Of a stretch of 41,974 nucleotides of DNA, positions 1 through 10,967 are shown in pieces. Numbering within the stretch: position 1 is the stretch's first letter; each line of letters starts with the position of its first letter. The notes under the pieces were generated by a model. It saw only the letters and a list, made by a program, of their open reading frames with translations, was not told where the DNA came from and ran no database searches. The DNA comes from Gemmatimonadota bacterium (GTDB taxonomy: Bacteria > Gemmatimonadota > Gemmatimonadetes > Gemmatimonadales > GWC2-71-9). The position numbers were made by a program, and so were the translations under genes. Location of the stretch: the NCBI GenBank assembly GCA_016209985.1, contig JACQVB010000199.1:1-41974 (forward strand), read 5' to 3'.

Positions 1-3
1 CCC

Positions 4-1941
<1,938 letters not shown>

Positions 1942-2079
1942 TCAATTCATCTCCAGTCCATGCCACCGGCGACCCTGCTGGCGGTTAGCCATTCGCGATA
2001 GTCGTGCCGTGCCGTTGTGCCGTCATGCTGTCGTACCGTCATGCGGCATGCCGCCATTCGGTGTCGCCGGAGCCCCGTC
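1942..2079. repeat. short tandem-repeat intergenic element
   Basis: The gap between the flippase/glycosyltransferase stop and the amidotransferase start holds degenerate 9-11 bp repeats of the type TGCCGTCATGC / TACCGTCATGC (about 2001-2044). A perfect 12-bp palindrome GCGGCATGCCGC follows at 2043-2054. No gene is visible. It belongs by appearance, not by sequence, to the group of tandem-arm elements found at other gene ends in this window. Confidence 0.6.
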
Positions 2080-5007
2080 TCAGACCGGGACGCTCGACAA
2101 TTGTGGCGCCGATGCAGCAACTTCCGGCGCCGGTCTCCGGGGTGCTCCCACGATCTCTTCCAGCGCGCCGAACAGGAGGTTGGCCTGGGTCCGGCGGCTC
2201 AGGCGGTCGTCGGCTGCGAGCCGGGTCGGGCCCTCACCCCGTAGGTGCTGCAGGTAGCGCTGGTGGAGGACTTGGTAGAGTCCCTCGAGATCTCCCGGCC
2301 GCACCACGTCGGCCGCGGTCTCTTGCAGCATCAGCTCGGTGGCGCTGCCGCGCTCGGCAAAGGCCAGCACCCACGCGTCGAATCGAGCGTAGTCGAAGAG
2401 CTTGGCCGGGATCGCGAGGTCGCTGTCCTGAGGCAGGACGACCAGCATCTTGGCGCGGGCCAGGAACTCGAGTGCCTCGGCGCGCGAAGCCGCGGGACGG
2501 AGTCGCACCAACTCGGCGACTCCGGCTTCCCGGGCCATCTGGTCGAGTGGCACACCATCGAAGGTCTTCACGTTTCCCATGAACTCCATTTGAAAATCGG
2601 CCGGCGTGAGATCGAGCTCCCTCGCCAGCCGGGCCGCTCCCTGAAAGAGCCAGCGCGGATCGCGGTCCAGGTAGATCGACCCGGCGTACGCCACCGTGAA
2701 CGTGCGGCCCGGTGGTGAAGGCGGCATCCGATCGTCATCGAATCCGTTGGGCACAGCGATGATGCGGTTGCGGGCCGACGGATACGCCCGGCACATGGCG
2801 TTCCGTAACCCCGGGGTATTCGCCACGACCAGAGCCGCCTGCTTGACCGCGCGCCGCTCACCCTGCGTCGACAGGAGCAGCCGTAGCGGGCTCGCGATCG
2901 CCTCCGGCAGCCGCTGAACCAGGCTCCAGGGATCGCGCAGGTCGACGACCAGCGGAAGGCCCGTCTGCCGGGAAATGCGGACCCCGGCTTCGTGCGCCGG
3001 ATGCGGCGGGCCGCAAGTGATAACCGCACGGTGGCGTTGAGGATCGAGAATCTTGAGAGCGAGGCGCGCGGCATCGCGTGCCCAGCGATGGTACCGGACG
3101 TGCTCCACCGCGGCGAAATAGGCGCGTGCCACGTCCCGCCGCTCGCGCGGCCACCACTTCATTTCGTCACGGCCGAGTGATTCGCGACGCGGTCCCGTCG
3201 GTTGCGGTGTGCCGGTGCTCGGGGCGACGCCCTTCCGGACCAGACGGCGGGTGACAAACCACGCGGCGTCGACCACTCGCTCGAAGGCAGGCGTCTCGAC
3301 CGGTACTCCGAAGATCCGCACCCCGGGCGGGAGATCGTCGAGCGCGCCGGCATCGGTGCCCGTGAGGGAGGCCGGATGGGCGGCGATCACGTCCAGCGCC
3401 CACCCGCGCTCGGCCGCGTAACGGGCGAGCTTGCGCCAGCGTAACGCGCCGACCGCCGGGTCCGGGGGAAAGTGATACGTGATCAGCAGCAGGCGGTCCG
3501 CCTCGGGCCGGTCTCCCGTGTCATGCACCGGCTGGTCGCCCGACCGGCCGTCGGCGCGTCCCCGGATGAGCGCGTGCACCGCCCGCAGTCGCTCGCGATG
3601 TCTCGCGTAGATGACGGCGCTGTACGCCGCCGCGCCCACCAGCACTTGCAGGAGCAGTCGCGCGAGCGGTGGCCAGCCGGCCGGAAGCGCCAGCCGAAGG
3701 AGCAGCAGGACCACCGTCATCGCCGCGGTCGCGCCCAGGGCCGGCGCCAGCGCGCGGAGATATTCCCGGGCGCTCATGCCGATGACGCGGAAGGCCGACC
3801 TGAGGAACAGCCCGATCGCGAGCATCGGATAGACCAGCAGCCACCCCATGGCGACACCGGTCGTGCCCCATCGGGTCCCGATGTAGAAGGCGATGGGAAG
3901 GATCACGGCCGACAGCAGGCTGAAATACATGCTGAGTTTCGAGCGCCCCGTCGCCACCAGGATCGTCGGCGCGGGCGTGATGATCGACCGGAACGCGGCA
4001 TACAGCGAGAGCAGGCGGAGCGGAACGATAGCGGCGGTCCACGCGTCCCCCAGCACCACGTGCACGAATTCCGGAGCGACGATCGCCAGGCCGATGCAGG
4101 CGGGCAGGGTGACCACCGCCAAGCCTTCGGTCAGATTGAGCAGATAGCGCCGGAGCGCCGGCGGGTCGTGCTGAACCGCCGCAAAGAAGGCCGGGGTGAC
4201 CCGCGAGACCAGGCTGCTCACGCGGTCGACCGGAACACTCGCGATGGTCCAGGCGAAGCTGTAGGCGCCCAGTGCCGCTTTTCCCAACACGCGGCCGACG
4301 ACCGCGAAGTCCCCGTTGCTGTACGTGTACCAGGCGAGCTGCGACGTCACGACCTGCCAGGCGAAGGAGACCGGACGCTTGATGGGCCCGAGGGTGCGCG
4401 GAAACTTCATCGGATGCGCGCGCCACCGGAGCGCCAGGCTGCTGGTCAGCACTCCGCTCACCAGGGCCCCCAGGCAGAGCGCCCAGAAGCCGAAATGCGC
4501 CAACGCGAGCAGCAGCGTCGTGAGCATCAGCGAGAAGGTCTCGAGCCCATCGATCCAGGCAAGCCGCCGGAAGTCGAGGTCCCGCGCCAGCAACGCGCGG
4601 GGCACCACCTGGACGCTTCGGATCAGGAAGATGGTGGACACGACGGTGATCACGAGGTGGACCTGGCGTTCGCCGAAAAACCAGGAGATCGGCGCCGCCA
4701 GGGCGAGCGTCAACGCGAAGAGCATGACCCCGATCATCACCGCCAGGCCGTTCAGCTGCGCCACTTGATCTGCGGTCAGGTCCCGCTGCTGAACCACGGC
4801 GGCGCTCACGCCGCCTTCGGTCACGATCTGCGCCAGTCCCACATAGATCATCGCCATTCCGACCAGCCCGTAGTCGGTCGGCGTGAGGAGGCGGGCAATG
4901 ACGAACGTCGCTGCCCAGCTGATGCTCTGGGCGGTCCAGCGGATGGCGCCGGTCCATGCGATTCCCTGAACCAGCGTGCGGTCGAGGCTGCTCGAAGTAT
5001 TTGCCAT
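2080..5007 (-). CDS. Wzx-type oligosaccharide flippase fused to a GT4-like glycosyltransferase
   Basis: A 975-residue protein starting MANTSSSLDRTLVQG. The reading frame runs upstream to 5301, but that part overlaps the neighbouring gene and is not protein-like, so ATG at 5007 is preferred. Residues 1 to about 485 are a polytopic membrane protein of the polysaccharide transporter (MOP/Wzx) type, with about 12-14 hydrophobic segments; it would flip lipid-linked oligosaccharide across the inner membrane. After a polar linker, about residue 500 onward begins a glycosyltransferase of GT-B fold (LLLITYHFPPDPAVGALRW, then VVDLRDPW, VANTPGLR, VPNGFDDD). The two domains share one uninterrupted frame. 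Such fusions are unusual, since flippase and transferase are normally separate. A one-base sequence error joining two genes is possible, but no overlap or frame change is seen. Confidence 0.85.
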   Translation of the reverse strand: MANTSSSLDRTLVQGIAWTGAIRWTAQSISWAATFVIARLLTPTDYGLVGMAMIYVGLAQIVTEGGVSAAVVQQRDLTADQVAQLNGLAVMIGVMLFALTLALAAPISWFFGERQVHLVITVVSTIFLIRSVQVVPRALLARDLDFRRLAWIDGLETFSLMLTTLLLALAHFGFWALCLGALVSGVLTSSLALRWRAHPMKFPRTLGPIKRPVSFAWQVVTSQLAWYTYSNGDFAVVGRVLGKAALGAYSFAWTIASVPVDRVSSLVSRVTPAFFAAVQHDPPALRRYLLNLTEGLAVVTLPACIGLAIVAPEFVHVVLGDAWTAAIVPLRLLSLYAAFRSIITPAPTILVATGRSKLSMYFSLLSAVILPIAFYIGTRWGTTGVAMGWLLVYPMLAIGLFLRSAFRVIGMSAREYLRALAPALGATAAMTVVLLLLRLALPAGWPPLARLLLQVLVGAAAYSAVIYARHRERLRAVHALIRGRADGRSGDQPVHDTGDRPEADRLLLITYHFPPDPAVGALRWRKLARYAAERGWALDVIAAHPASLTGTDAGALDDLPPGVRIFGVPVETPAFERVVDAAWFVTRRLVRKGVAPSTGTPQPTGPRRESLGRDEMKWWPRERRDVARAYFAAVEHVRYHRWARDAARLALKILDPQRHRAVITCGPPHPAHEAGVRISRQTGLPLVVDLRDPWSLVQRLPEAIASPLRLLLSTQGERRAVKQAALVVANTPGLRNAMCRAYPSARNRIIAVPNGFDDDRMPPSPPGRTFTVAYAGSIYLDRDPRWLFQGAARLARELDLTPADFQMEFMGNVKTFDGVPLDQMAREAGVAELVRLRPAASRAEALEFLARAKMLVVLPQDSDLAIPAKLFDYARFDAWVLAFAERGSATELMLQETAADVVRPGDLEGLYQVLHQRYLQHLRGEGPTRLAADDRLSRRTQANLLFGALEEIVGAPRRPAPEVAASAPQLSSVPV

Positions 5008-5083
5008 GTGCCGCCCGCGTCTGTGCAAGAGCAGGGCCGAGTCGCCCCGGCCCGCATCCGGCCTTTCGCCTGTTGCGTGCGAG

Positions 5084-6250
5084 CTACAACGCTGCCGGGG
5101 TGAGCGGAGCCGGTGGTCCGGCCATCGGAATGCGGGGGTGCTTGTGTCGCAGGGCGTGGCGGTAGACCGCCTCGTAGCGATCGAGCCAATGGTCGAGCGC
5201 GAAGTCGCGGGCGAGGCGCTTCCGCGCGCTGTCGGCGCGCTGAAGCGCATCCGCAGGGTCGGACAATGCGAGCGATATGGCGCGCGCGAGCGCCTCGGCA
5301 TCTTCCGCCGGCACGAGGTATCCCTCCCTCTCCCCCAGGGTGTCGCTCACGCCGCCCACCGTGGTGGCCACGATCGGAGTGCCGGCTGCCATCGCTTCGA
5401 GAAGAACCACCGGCAGTCCCTCGGAGCGGGAGCTCAGCACGTACACGTCGAACGCCCCGAACAGCGGCCCCGCCTCGGTCAGGTCATCGTAAAAGCGAAC
5501 CATGGAGTCGAGCCCCAGCTCCGAGACCCGTTTCCGGATGGAATCGGACTCCGAACCATGACCGATCATGGTGACGATGGGACGGGGCTCCGGCAGACGG
5601 CGAACCGCTTCGATGAAGAGGTCCGCACCCTTGACGGGAATCATGCGACCGACCCAACCCACCACTCTTGCGTCGTCTGGCAGCGCGAGCCGGCGCCTTG
5701 CCTCACTCCGGGAGAGCGGATGCTGGAAGTTGCTCCACGCGTTGGGGACGAAATGCAGGCACTGATCGGGGACGCCGTCGCGGCGAGTGGCCTCGAGTAG
5801 CGCGCGGGAGACAGCCACGACTCCGTCGAACCGACGGTAGTTCCGGCGCTGGATTCGCTCGTACAGGCTGCCTTTGAGTCCGCCGATGAAACTCGGCCCG
5901 TGAATCGTGGTCACCGTCGCGATGCCGAGGCGGGCCGCGACGCCCCGGTCGACCACGTCGGGTCGGTATCCGTGGGTGTGTACTACGTCGGGCCGGAAGT
6001 CATGGCAGAGGCGACGGATCGCCTTTCGCTCGGCCAGATACGCGTGCGGCGGGAGCACCAGCGGGTGCAAAGGCACGCCCGCCGCGCGCAACGGCGGGAG
6101 AAACGGGTGATCCGCCTGGCCTTCGTCGAGCACCGCCACCACCGCTACCGCGTGCCCGCGACCATGGTGACCGATGGCCAGACCCTGCACCACGCGCTCC
6201 AGACCGCCGGCGACGGCCGGTGAGACCAGGTGCAGAATGGTCAGCGGCAT
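5084..6250 (-). CDS. glycosyltransferase family 4 (GT-B)
   Basis: A 388-residue GT4 glycosyltransferase, probably adding a sugar to the lipid-linked EPS unit on the cytoplasmic side. It begins TILHLVSPAVAGGLERVVQGL, the glycine-rich N-terminal loop typical of GT4. It carries PDVVHTHGYRPD, VPNAW and GWVGRMIPVKG, and the C-terminal nucleotide-sugar signature SEGLPVVLLEAMAAGTP with the two conserved glutamates. It is clearly paralogous to the gene at 10968 on the other strand (shared GGLERVVQ, HTHGYR and VPNAW). It lies 10 bp downstream of the SDR gene and 76 bp upstream of the flippase fusion, in the same operon. Donor and acceptor cannot be told from sequence. Confidence 0.92.
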   Translation of the reverse strand: MPLTILHLVSPAVAGGLERVVQGLAIGHHGRGHAVAVVAVLDEGQADHPFLPPLRAAGVPLHPLVLPPHAYLAERKAIRRLCHDFRPDVVHTHGYRPDVVDRGVAARLGIATVTTIHGPSFIGGLKGSLYERIQRRNYRRFDGVVAVSRALLEATRRDGVPDQCLHFVPNAWSNFQHPLSRSEARRRLALPDDARVVGWVGRMIPVKGADLFIEAVRRLPEPRPIVTMIGHGSESDSIRKRVSELGLDSMVRFYDDLTEAGPLFGAFDVYVLSSRSEGLPVVLLEAMAAGTPIVATTVGGVSDTLGEREGYLVPAEDAEALARAISLALSDPADALQRADSARKRLARDFALDHWLDRYEAVYRHALRHKHPRIPMAGPPAPLTPAAL

Positions 6251-6260
6251 GCGGGTCCGC

Positions 6261-7304
6261 TCAGCTTGCCCCCGTCACCAGTCCCTGGTGGCGAAGCCAA
6301 TCGGCCGCAAGGCGGACGCCATTGCTCATCGCGACCTGTGGTCGCCAGCCGAGCACCTGCTCCGCTTTCTGGGTGGAATACGACGCGCGGCGGCGGTACA
6401 TGGGAAACTCCGAGGGCGAGGGCGTTTTGCGGATGATGCCCTCGGCCCGCTTCATGACCACTTTCGCCCAATCGTAGCGCTGGTAGGCAGCCATGATCTG
6501 CGGCTGGAAGTGCTTCAGCATGATCTTGGCAGAGCGCCGGACCGGCTGGACGGCCAGCGCCGTGAGCCGCGCGCGCGCCGCCGGTTGCGCCACCAGCGGC
6601 GGGAGGCCCATGGCGTCGTTGAGCGCGTGGAAGTACTGGTTCCAGGTCGGGCGCTCGGGGCCGTTGACGTTGAACGCTTCGCCCGGCAGCGTTGGCGCTT
6701 CCAGGGCGCGCAAGACCGCGCCGACCAGATCGTCGACATACAGGAGATTGCACATGCCCTGGGCATCGTCCTCGGCAATGAGCCACGGCCGGGCTTGCAG
6801 GCGCTGTGCGAACTCGACCGTCCAGGTGACGCTGAACGGACCGTGAACCAGCGTTGGCCGGAGAATCGTTATCGGCAAACCTCGCCGCGCGAATTCCTGG
6901 CAGACGTTTTCAGCATCGATTTTGGAATCGCCGTACGGCCGTCCGGTGTAGGTCAGCGGGTGGGACTCGTCCACCGCTCCTTCAGGCATCCCGTAAACAT
7001 CGGCCGTGGAGATATGAACCACGCGTTGCACTCCGGCCTTCAACGCGCCGGCGAGAAGCGTTCGGGTGCCATCGACCGTCACCCCGCGATCGCCGACCGC
7101 GCAATGAACGATATGGCTCACGCCGGCGAGGGTGCTCGCCACGTCGGCCGGGTTGGTGATGTCGCAACGAACCAGGTCTACCGGGAGCCGGCCGACCCGG
7201 GCTGCCGCAGTCCAACGCCGCACCCCGGCTCGCACGGGCGCGATCGCCGACGCGTGCAGTACTTCGACGATGCGTCCTCCGATGAACCCGCTGGCGCCGG
7301 TCAC
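6261..7304 (-). CDS. NAD-dependent epimerase/dehydratase (extended SDR)
   Basis: A nucleotide-sugar-modifying enzyme of the extended short-chain dehydrogenase family, about 347 residues. The cofactor loop is TGASGFIGG (2-10), the catalytic pair is Tyr124/Lys128 in YGDSK, and the serine/threonine site is HISTADVYG (98-105). The GTG at 7304 falls within the first beta strand, so a normal protein would carry a few more residues (the upstream frame reads ERAIFVTGAS). No ATG or GTG exists in that short stretch before the upstream stop at 7325, so the start is uncertain and could be a rare codon a few triplets earlier. Substrate is probably an activated sugar for this EPS; the exact reaction is unknown. 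Confidence 0.88.
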   Translation of the reverse strand: MTGASGFIGGRIVEVLHASAIAPVRAGVRRWTAAARVGRLPVDLVRCDITNPADVASTLAGVSHIVHCAVGDRGVTVDGTRTLLAGALKAGVQRVVHISTADVYGMPEGAVDESHPLTYTGRPYGDSKIDAENVCQEFARRGLPITILRPTLVHGPFSVTWTVEFAQRLQARPWLIAEDDAQGMCNLLYVDDLVGAVLRALEAPTLPGEAFNVNGPERPTWNQYFHALNDAMGLPPLVAQPAARARLTALAVQPVRRSAKIMLKHFQPQIMAAYQRYDWAKVVMKRAEGIIRKTPSPSEFPMYRRRASYSTQKAEQVLGWRPQVAMSNGVRLAADWLRHQGLVTGAS

Positions 7305-7324
7305 GAAAATCGCGCGTTCCCCGC

Positions 7325-8392
7325 TCAGGCGACCTCCGCGGTCTGTTGGGTGTTCACCTCGAGATGCACCGAAGTTGGGGGAGCGATGGCCGGGTCAAAC
7401 CACGGCATGGAGAATGGGGTGCGCCGGGCGTAGCACGTTTCGATCAGTGAAAGCGAAGGGATGACGGCGCGCGCGGGTACCAATGGCGTGGCCCGTCCTT
7501 GGACGACACTCAGGAAGTTTTCCAGGAGCACGTCGGCGAAGCCGGCGTAGGTGGCTGGCCCCGCCGCGGTTTTCAACGTCGAGCGGCGGCCACTCGGCGC
7601 GATGAGCGTGGGGTTCCGCCAGTCATAGATCCCGTGCTCCACCGCATGGCCTGATGCGAAGCCTACGCGATAGGTGTTACGCAGCTTGCCGAGCCAGCTC
7701 AGGCGCACCCGCGCCCGCGTGGGTCCCACGGCCAGCCGCGCTTCGCACATCGCTTCGGTACCACCGAAGGAATCGTCTTCGTAGCGCTCGAGCTCCGGAC
7801 GGCCCCCCAGCCACCAGCACACCAGATCGATCACGTGAGCGCCCACGTCCGAGAGAACGCCACGGCCGCCGGCTTTGAGTCCGAAATACCCGTCACCCAC
7901 CGCGGGCCACTCGAACGCCCCCCCTTCCTCGAAGTCGATGGTCGTGACGGCTCCGCACCCGCCGTCCTCGATCAGCTTTCGCACCGCCCGCGTCGAGGGG
8001 TACAGCCTCCGGGTATTGTTGACGCTCAGTGTGACGCCCGCCTGGTCCGCCGCGCGCGCAAGCTCTTCGGCCTCAGCGGCGGTTTCGGCCAGTGGTTTCT
8101 CGCACAAGACATGGACCCCGTGTTCCACGCAGTCCCGGCTCAGCGGCACATGCAGCCGGTGGGGCACGGCGATCACGGCACCCTGGATTTCCGGCAGAAC
8201 GTCACGGTAATCGGTCGCGTAGCGCGTAATCCCGTGCTTGGCGGCGGCGGTTCTCGCCCGCTCGCCGTCACGGTCGACCAGGATCATCCGACTCCGCACT
8301 TGCGGATGCCGGGAGAGGGCGGGGAGGTGGAAGATGTCGGCGATGGCGCCGGCGCCAATCACGGCGATGGTCGGAGTGCGATCTGTCGTCAC
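7325..8392 (-). CDS. Gfo/Idh/MocA-family NAD(P)-dependent oxidoreductase
   Basis: A 355-residue oxidoreductase. GTG at 8392 is chosen because GAGGAAA stands about 7 bp before it and the Rossmann motif TIAVIGAGAIAD begins at residue 8; the open frame continues upstream but without protein-like sequence. The family signature EKP occurs at 98-100 (HVLCEKPLAE), followed by an alpha/beta substrate domain. In polysaccharide loci such enzymes oxidise C3 or C4 of UDP-sugar acids or make other rare sugars. It is the first gene of the minus-strand operon, facing the FemAB-like gene across a 253-bp divergent region. Substrate unknown. Confidence 0.88.
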   Translation of the reverse strand: MTTDRTPTIAVIGAGAIADIFHLPALSRHPQVRSRMILVDRDGERARTAAAKHGITRYATDYRDVLPEIQGAVIAVPHRLHVPLSRDCVEHGVHVLCEKPLAETAAEAEELARAADQAGVTLSVNNTRRLYPSTRAVRKLIEDGGCGAVTTIDFEEGGAFEWPAVGDGYFGLKAGGRGVLSDVGAHVIDLVCWWLGGRPELERYEDDSFGGTEAMCEARLAVGPTRARVRLSWLGKLRNTYRVGFASGHAVEHGIYDWRNPTLIAPSGRRSTLKTAAGPATYAGFADVLLENFLSVVQGRATPLVPARAVIPSLSLIETCYARRTPFSMPWFDPAIAPPTSVHLEVNTQQTAEVA

Positions 8393-8474
8393 GTCGGTTT
8401 TCCTCGAGTTGCTTACGCAAGTTTCCCGTCGCCCGCTCCGGTACCGGAATCCGGCAACGAACGTGGCCCCGCCT

Positions 8475-8490
8475 TGCAAGACCAGGGCCG
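8475..8490 (-). promoter_or_regulatory. weak candidate -24/-12 (sigma-54) promoter in the divergent region
   Basis: Reading leftward, CGGCCCTGGTCTTGCA has GG and GC at the correct 10-bp separation and a perfect TTGCA, but the -24 half is poor. It would start transcription about 73 bp before the oxidoreductase. The same TTGCAAG faces rightward with TGGCCCC, but there the separation is 9 bp, one short. Chance matches of this quality are expected in a high-GC genome. Nothing else was recognised in 8393-8645. Confidence 0.25.
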
Positions 8491-8645
8491 GACGACCCGT
8501 GAGAGTGCCAGCGGAATCGTGTGGCGCCGCAGCGACACGTTGGGGCGGTACCGCGAGCGCCGTGCTCGCCCAAGCCCCCGGGCGGTCGGGTACAGAAATT
8601 GTTAGGAAGAACCGTGCACGGGCTTGGCATGAGACGAAGGGGACC

Positions 8646-9725
8646 ATGACCATCGCGGCGGGAAGTCTGAATGCGGCACTCGGTACCGACCGCACCCAAG
8701 AAGGGGTGCAGGTCCAATGCGCGGTGACGCGGGAGTGCCCCGGAGGTTGGGATGCGAGCGTGCTGCGCTGCCAGGGCGGATTCTTCCATTCACCCCCGGG
8801 CATCGAGGTGGGCGGGCCACCAGGCGAGACGGTCTACCTGAGGTTCTATCTGGAGAATGACGTAGTTGCCGTGGCTGCCGGCGTCCGCCGTTCCTGTCGA
8901 CTGAGCGGCACGCCCCGGCATGTCTACTTCCCTACCTGGCCGGCCGTCGTGGCGGGCTTCCCCCGCGCCACCGTGCTGTCGGAGATGATGGCCGAGCTGC
9001 GACGCCTGGAGGCGGCGGAGCTGGTGGTGGAATCCTTTGACGCCGCCTGGAATGGCGATGAAGTCTCCAAGCCGCGCGTAACACGGGTGCGTGACGAATA
9101 CGTGATTCCTATCGAGACCCCGGAGAAAGCGCTTTGGGAGGGGCTCGCTTCCAGCCATCGCCGGCAAGTACGCAAGGGCGATCGGGGCGGCTGGCGGGTG
9201 GAAGAGTCGACCGGGGAGGCGGCCCGCTCACTGCTCCTGTCGGTGCAGGAGCTCGCGGCGCGCCGGGCGGCCGCGCGTGGCAATGGCTTCTCCGTCCGGG
9301 TACCTCAGCTGAGCACGCTCAATGTGGCCGGCCCGCGGCCGTGGGGCGCCACCGTGTTCGCCGCCTGGCAGGGCGACACGCCGCTGGCAGCGGCTCTGAT
9401 CGGGTGGGCCAACCGGCGAGCGTTCTACGTGATGGGCGGATCCACCGCCGCCGGCTACGAGCGCGGCGCGTCCGTGTGGCTTCACTGGCAGATCGCCCGC
9501 CGGTTGGCCGAGTCGGGATTCGTCGCCTACAACCTTGGTGGCGCCTCGCCGACCGCGTCGGCGCCGGCCGACCCATCCCACGGCCTCCACCGGTTCAAGA
9601 TCGGTTTCGGCTCGCGAGTCGTCTCCTGCCGCAGCATGACCTGGCTCCTGAACTCGGCCCACGGCCGGGTCCACCAGCTCGGTAGATGGCTTGGCGCCAC
9701 CACTTCTTTCGTGTCGGAAACATGA
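8646..9725 (+). CDS. FemAB/GNAT-like acyl- or aminoacyltransferase
   Basis: A 359-residue protein resembling the double-GNAT FemAB/CelD-like proteins that accompany EPS loci. The start MTIAAGSLNA at 8646 is preceded by AAGGGGA. The N-terminal half (1-150) includes VYFPTWPAVVAGFP. The C-terminal half carries the acetyl-CoA-fold pattern ATVFAAWQGDTPLAAALIGW, then YVMGGSTAAGYERGASVWLH and the closing FKIGFGSRVV, typical of this family. Likely role: transfer of an acyl or aminoacyl group to a sugar or membrane-linked substrate. It heads a plus-strand operon, and its TGA overlaps the ATG of the next gene (ATGA). Confidence 0.72.
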   Translation: MTIAAGSLNAALGTDRTQEGVQVQCAVTRECPGGWDASVLRCQGGFFHSPPGIEVGGPPGETVYLRFYLENDVVAVAAGVRRSCRLSGTPRHVYFPTWPAVVAGFPRATVLSEMMAELRRLEAAELVVESFDAAWNGDEVSKPRVTRVRDEYVIPIETPEKALWEGLASSHRRQVRKGDRGGWRVEESTGEAARSLLLSVQELAARRAAARGNGFSVRVPQLSTLNVAGPRPWGATVFAAWQGDTPLAAALIGWANRRAFYVMGGSTAAGYERGASVWLHWQIARRLAESGFVAYNLGGASPTASAPADPSHGLHRFKIGFGSRVVSCRSMTWLLNSAHGRVHQLGRWLGATTSFVSET

Positions 9726-10963
9726 CCGACACAGCGCTCCTCAAGACCGGGCTCCAGCGGATTCGCTCACACTTCCCGCTGACCCGGCTCGCCGTCATGG
9801 AAGCGTACCGCGAGCGAATCGGCGGCCACGAAGCCCTTCCCGCTCACGGACCGCATGTCGAGGAAGCGCTGGACTGGCTGTTGCGCGCGCAGGAAGCCAA
9901 CGCCGACGGCGGATTCTCGCGCGCATACGGACTCACCTGGAATCCCTACTTCAACGCCCGTGGCTGGCAGCCGTCCTATCCCGAAACAACCGGCTACATC
10001 ATCCCCACGCTGTATCACCTCGCGCGGGTGCTGCACCGCCCGGAGCTGGCGCTCCGAGCGGATCGCGCGGCGCTCTGGGAAATCGACATCCAGCTTCCCT
10101 CGGGCGCGGTACGTGGAGGGGTCATGGGAGAGCGGCCATCCCCGGCGGTATTCAATACCGGACAGGTGCTGTTCGGGTGGCTGGCGGCATTGCAGGAAAC
10201 CGGGGCAGGAGTGTTCGCGGAAGCGGCTCGGCGCGCCGGGTCTTTCCTGGTTGCCGTGCAGGATGGCGACGGTCTTTGGCGCCGCGGCAATTCCGCCTTC
10301 GCCGATCCCCGCGCCACCCTGTATAACGCCCGCACGGCGTGGGCGCTCGCCGAGGCGGGTGTGCGGCTGGAAGAGCCGGCCTTTACCGACGCAGCGGCAC
10401 GTAATCTCCGTGCGGTAGCGCGATTGCCCCACGCGAACGGGTGGATCCCTGACTGCTGTCTCACCGACCGCCAGCGACCGCTGTTGCATACGCTCGCGTA
10501 TGCGATCCAGGGACTCCTGGAAGGCGGGCGGGTTCTCGAAGACGGGAGTCTGATCGAGCGCGCCGCGCACGCCGCTGAACAGATCGCGGCCCGGGTCGAG
10601 CCGGACGGCAAGCTGCCCGGCCGCATGACGTCGGATTGGGGGCCGGCCGCCTCCTGGAGCTGTCTTACGGGCGAAGCCCAGATGATCAACGTCTGGATCC
10701 GCCTCTACGAGATTACCGGAGACGGTGGCTGGATGCGGCCCGTCCCCGCGGTCCTGCGTTTTCTCAAGTCGACCCAGAATCGAACCAGCAGCGACCCCGG
10801 GCTGCGCGGAGGCATTAAGGGTTCGTATCCGGTCGACGGAGAATACGGCCGGTTCGAAGTCCTCAACTGGGCAACGAAGTTCTTCATCGATGCCCTCGCC
10901 CGTGACGAGCGCGCCGCGTCCGGGATTCCTACCCCGTTCGACGACCCGCTGCTGCTCGCGTAG
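9722..10963 (+). CDS. alpha/alpha-toroid protein of unknown role in the EPS operon
   Basis: A 413-residue soluble protein with no signal peptide. The ATG at 9722 overlaps the previous stop by 4 bp. Repeated helical hairpins with aromatic and glycine turns (EALDWLLRAQEANADGGFSR, LFGWLAALQE, LYNARTAWALAEAG, LAYAIQGLLEGGRV, SWSCLTGEAQMINVWIRLYE) indicate an alpha/alpha barrel such as six-hairpin glycosidases, terpene cyclase-like proteins or uronyl C5-epimerases. The motif SWSCLTGEAQMINVWIRL resembles the active-site hairpin seen in several of these. Context points to polysaccharide or lipid-carrier chemistry, but I cannot assign a reaction. Confidence 0.6.
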   Translation: MTDTALLKTGLQRIRSHFPLTRLAVMEAYRERIGGHEALPAHGPHVEEALDWLLRAQEANADGGFSRAYGLTWNPYFNARGWQPSYPETTGYIIPTLYHLARVLHRPELALRADRAALWEIDIQLPSGAVRGGVMGERPSPAVFNTGQVLFGWLAALQETGAGVFAEAARRAGSFLVAVQDGDGLWRRGNSAFADPRATLYNARTAWALAEAGVRLEEPAFTDAAARNLRAVARLPHANGWIPDCCLTDRQRPLLHTLAYAIQGLLEGGRVLEDGSLIERAAHAAEQIAARVEPDGKLPGRMTSDWGPAASWSCLTGEAQMINVWIRLYEITGDGGWMRPVPAVLRFLKSTQNRTSSDPGLRGGIKGSYPVDGEYGRFEVLNWATKFFIDALARDERAASGIPTPFDDPLLLA

Positions 10964-10967
10964 TCCC

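Noticed and set aside
3472-5103. Long plus-strand frame of 543 codons opposite the flippase fusion
   Set aside because: The translation is Arg/Asp/Gln-rich with no domain pattern, a typical shadow of a GC-rich gene on the other strand.
8463-8480. Rightward sigma-54 promoter TGGCCCCGCCTTGCA for the FemAB operon
   Set aside because: GG and GC are only 9 bp apart; the strict 10-bp separation is not met.
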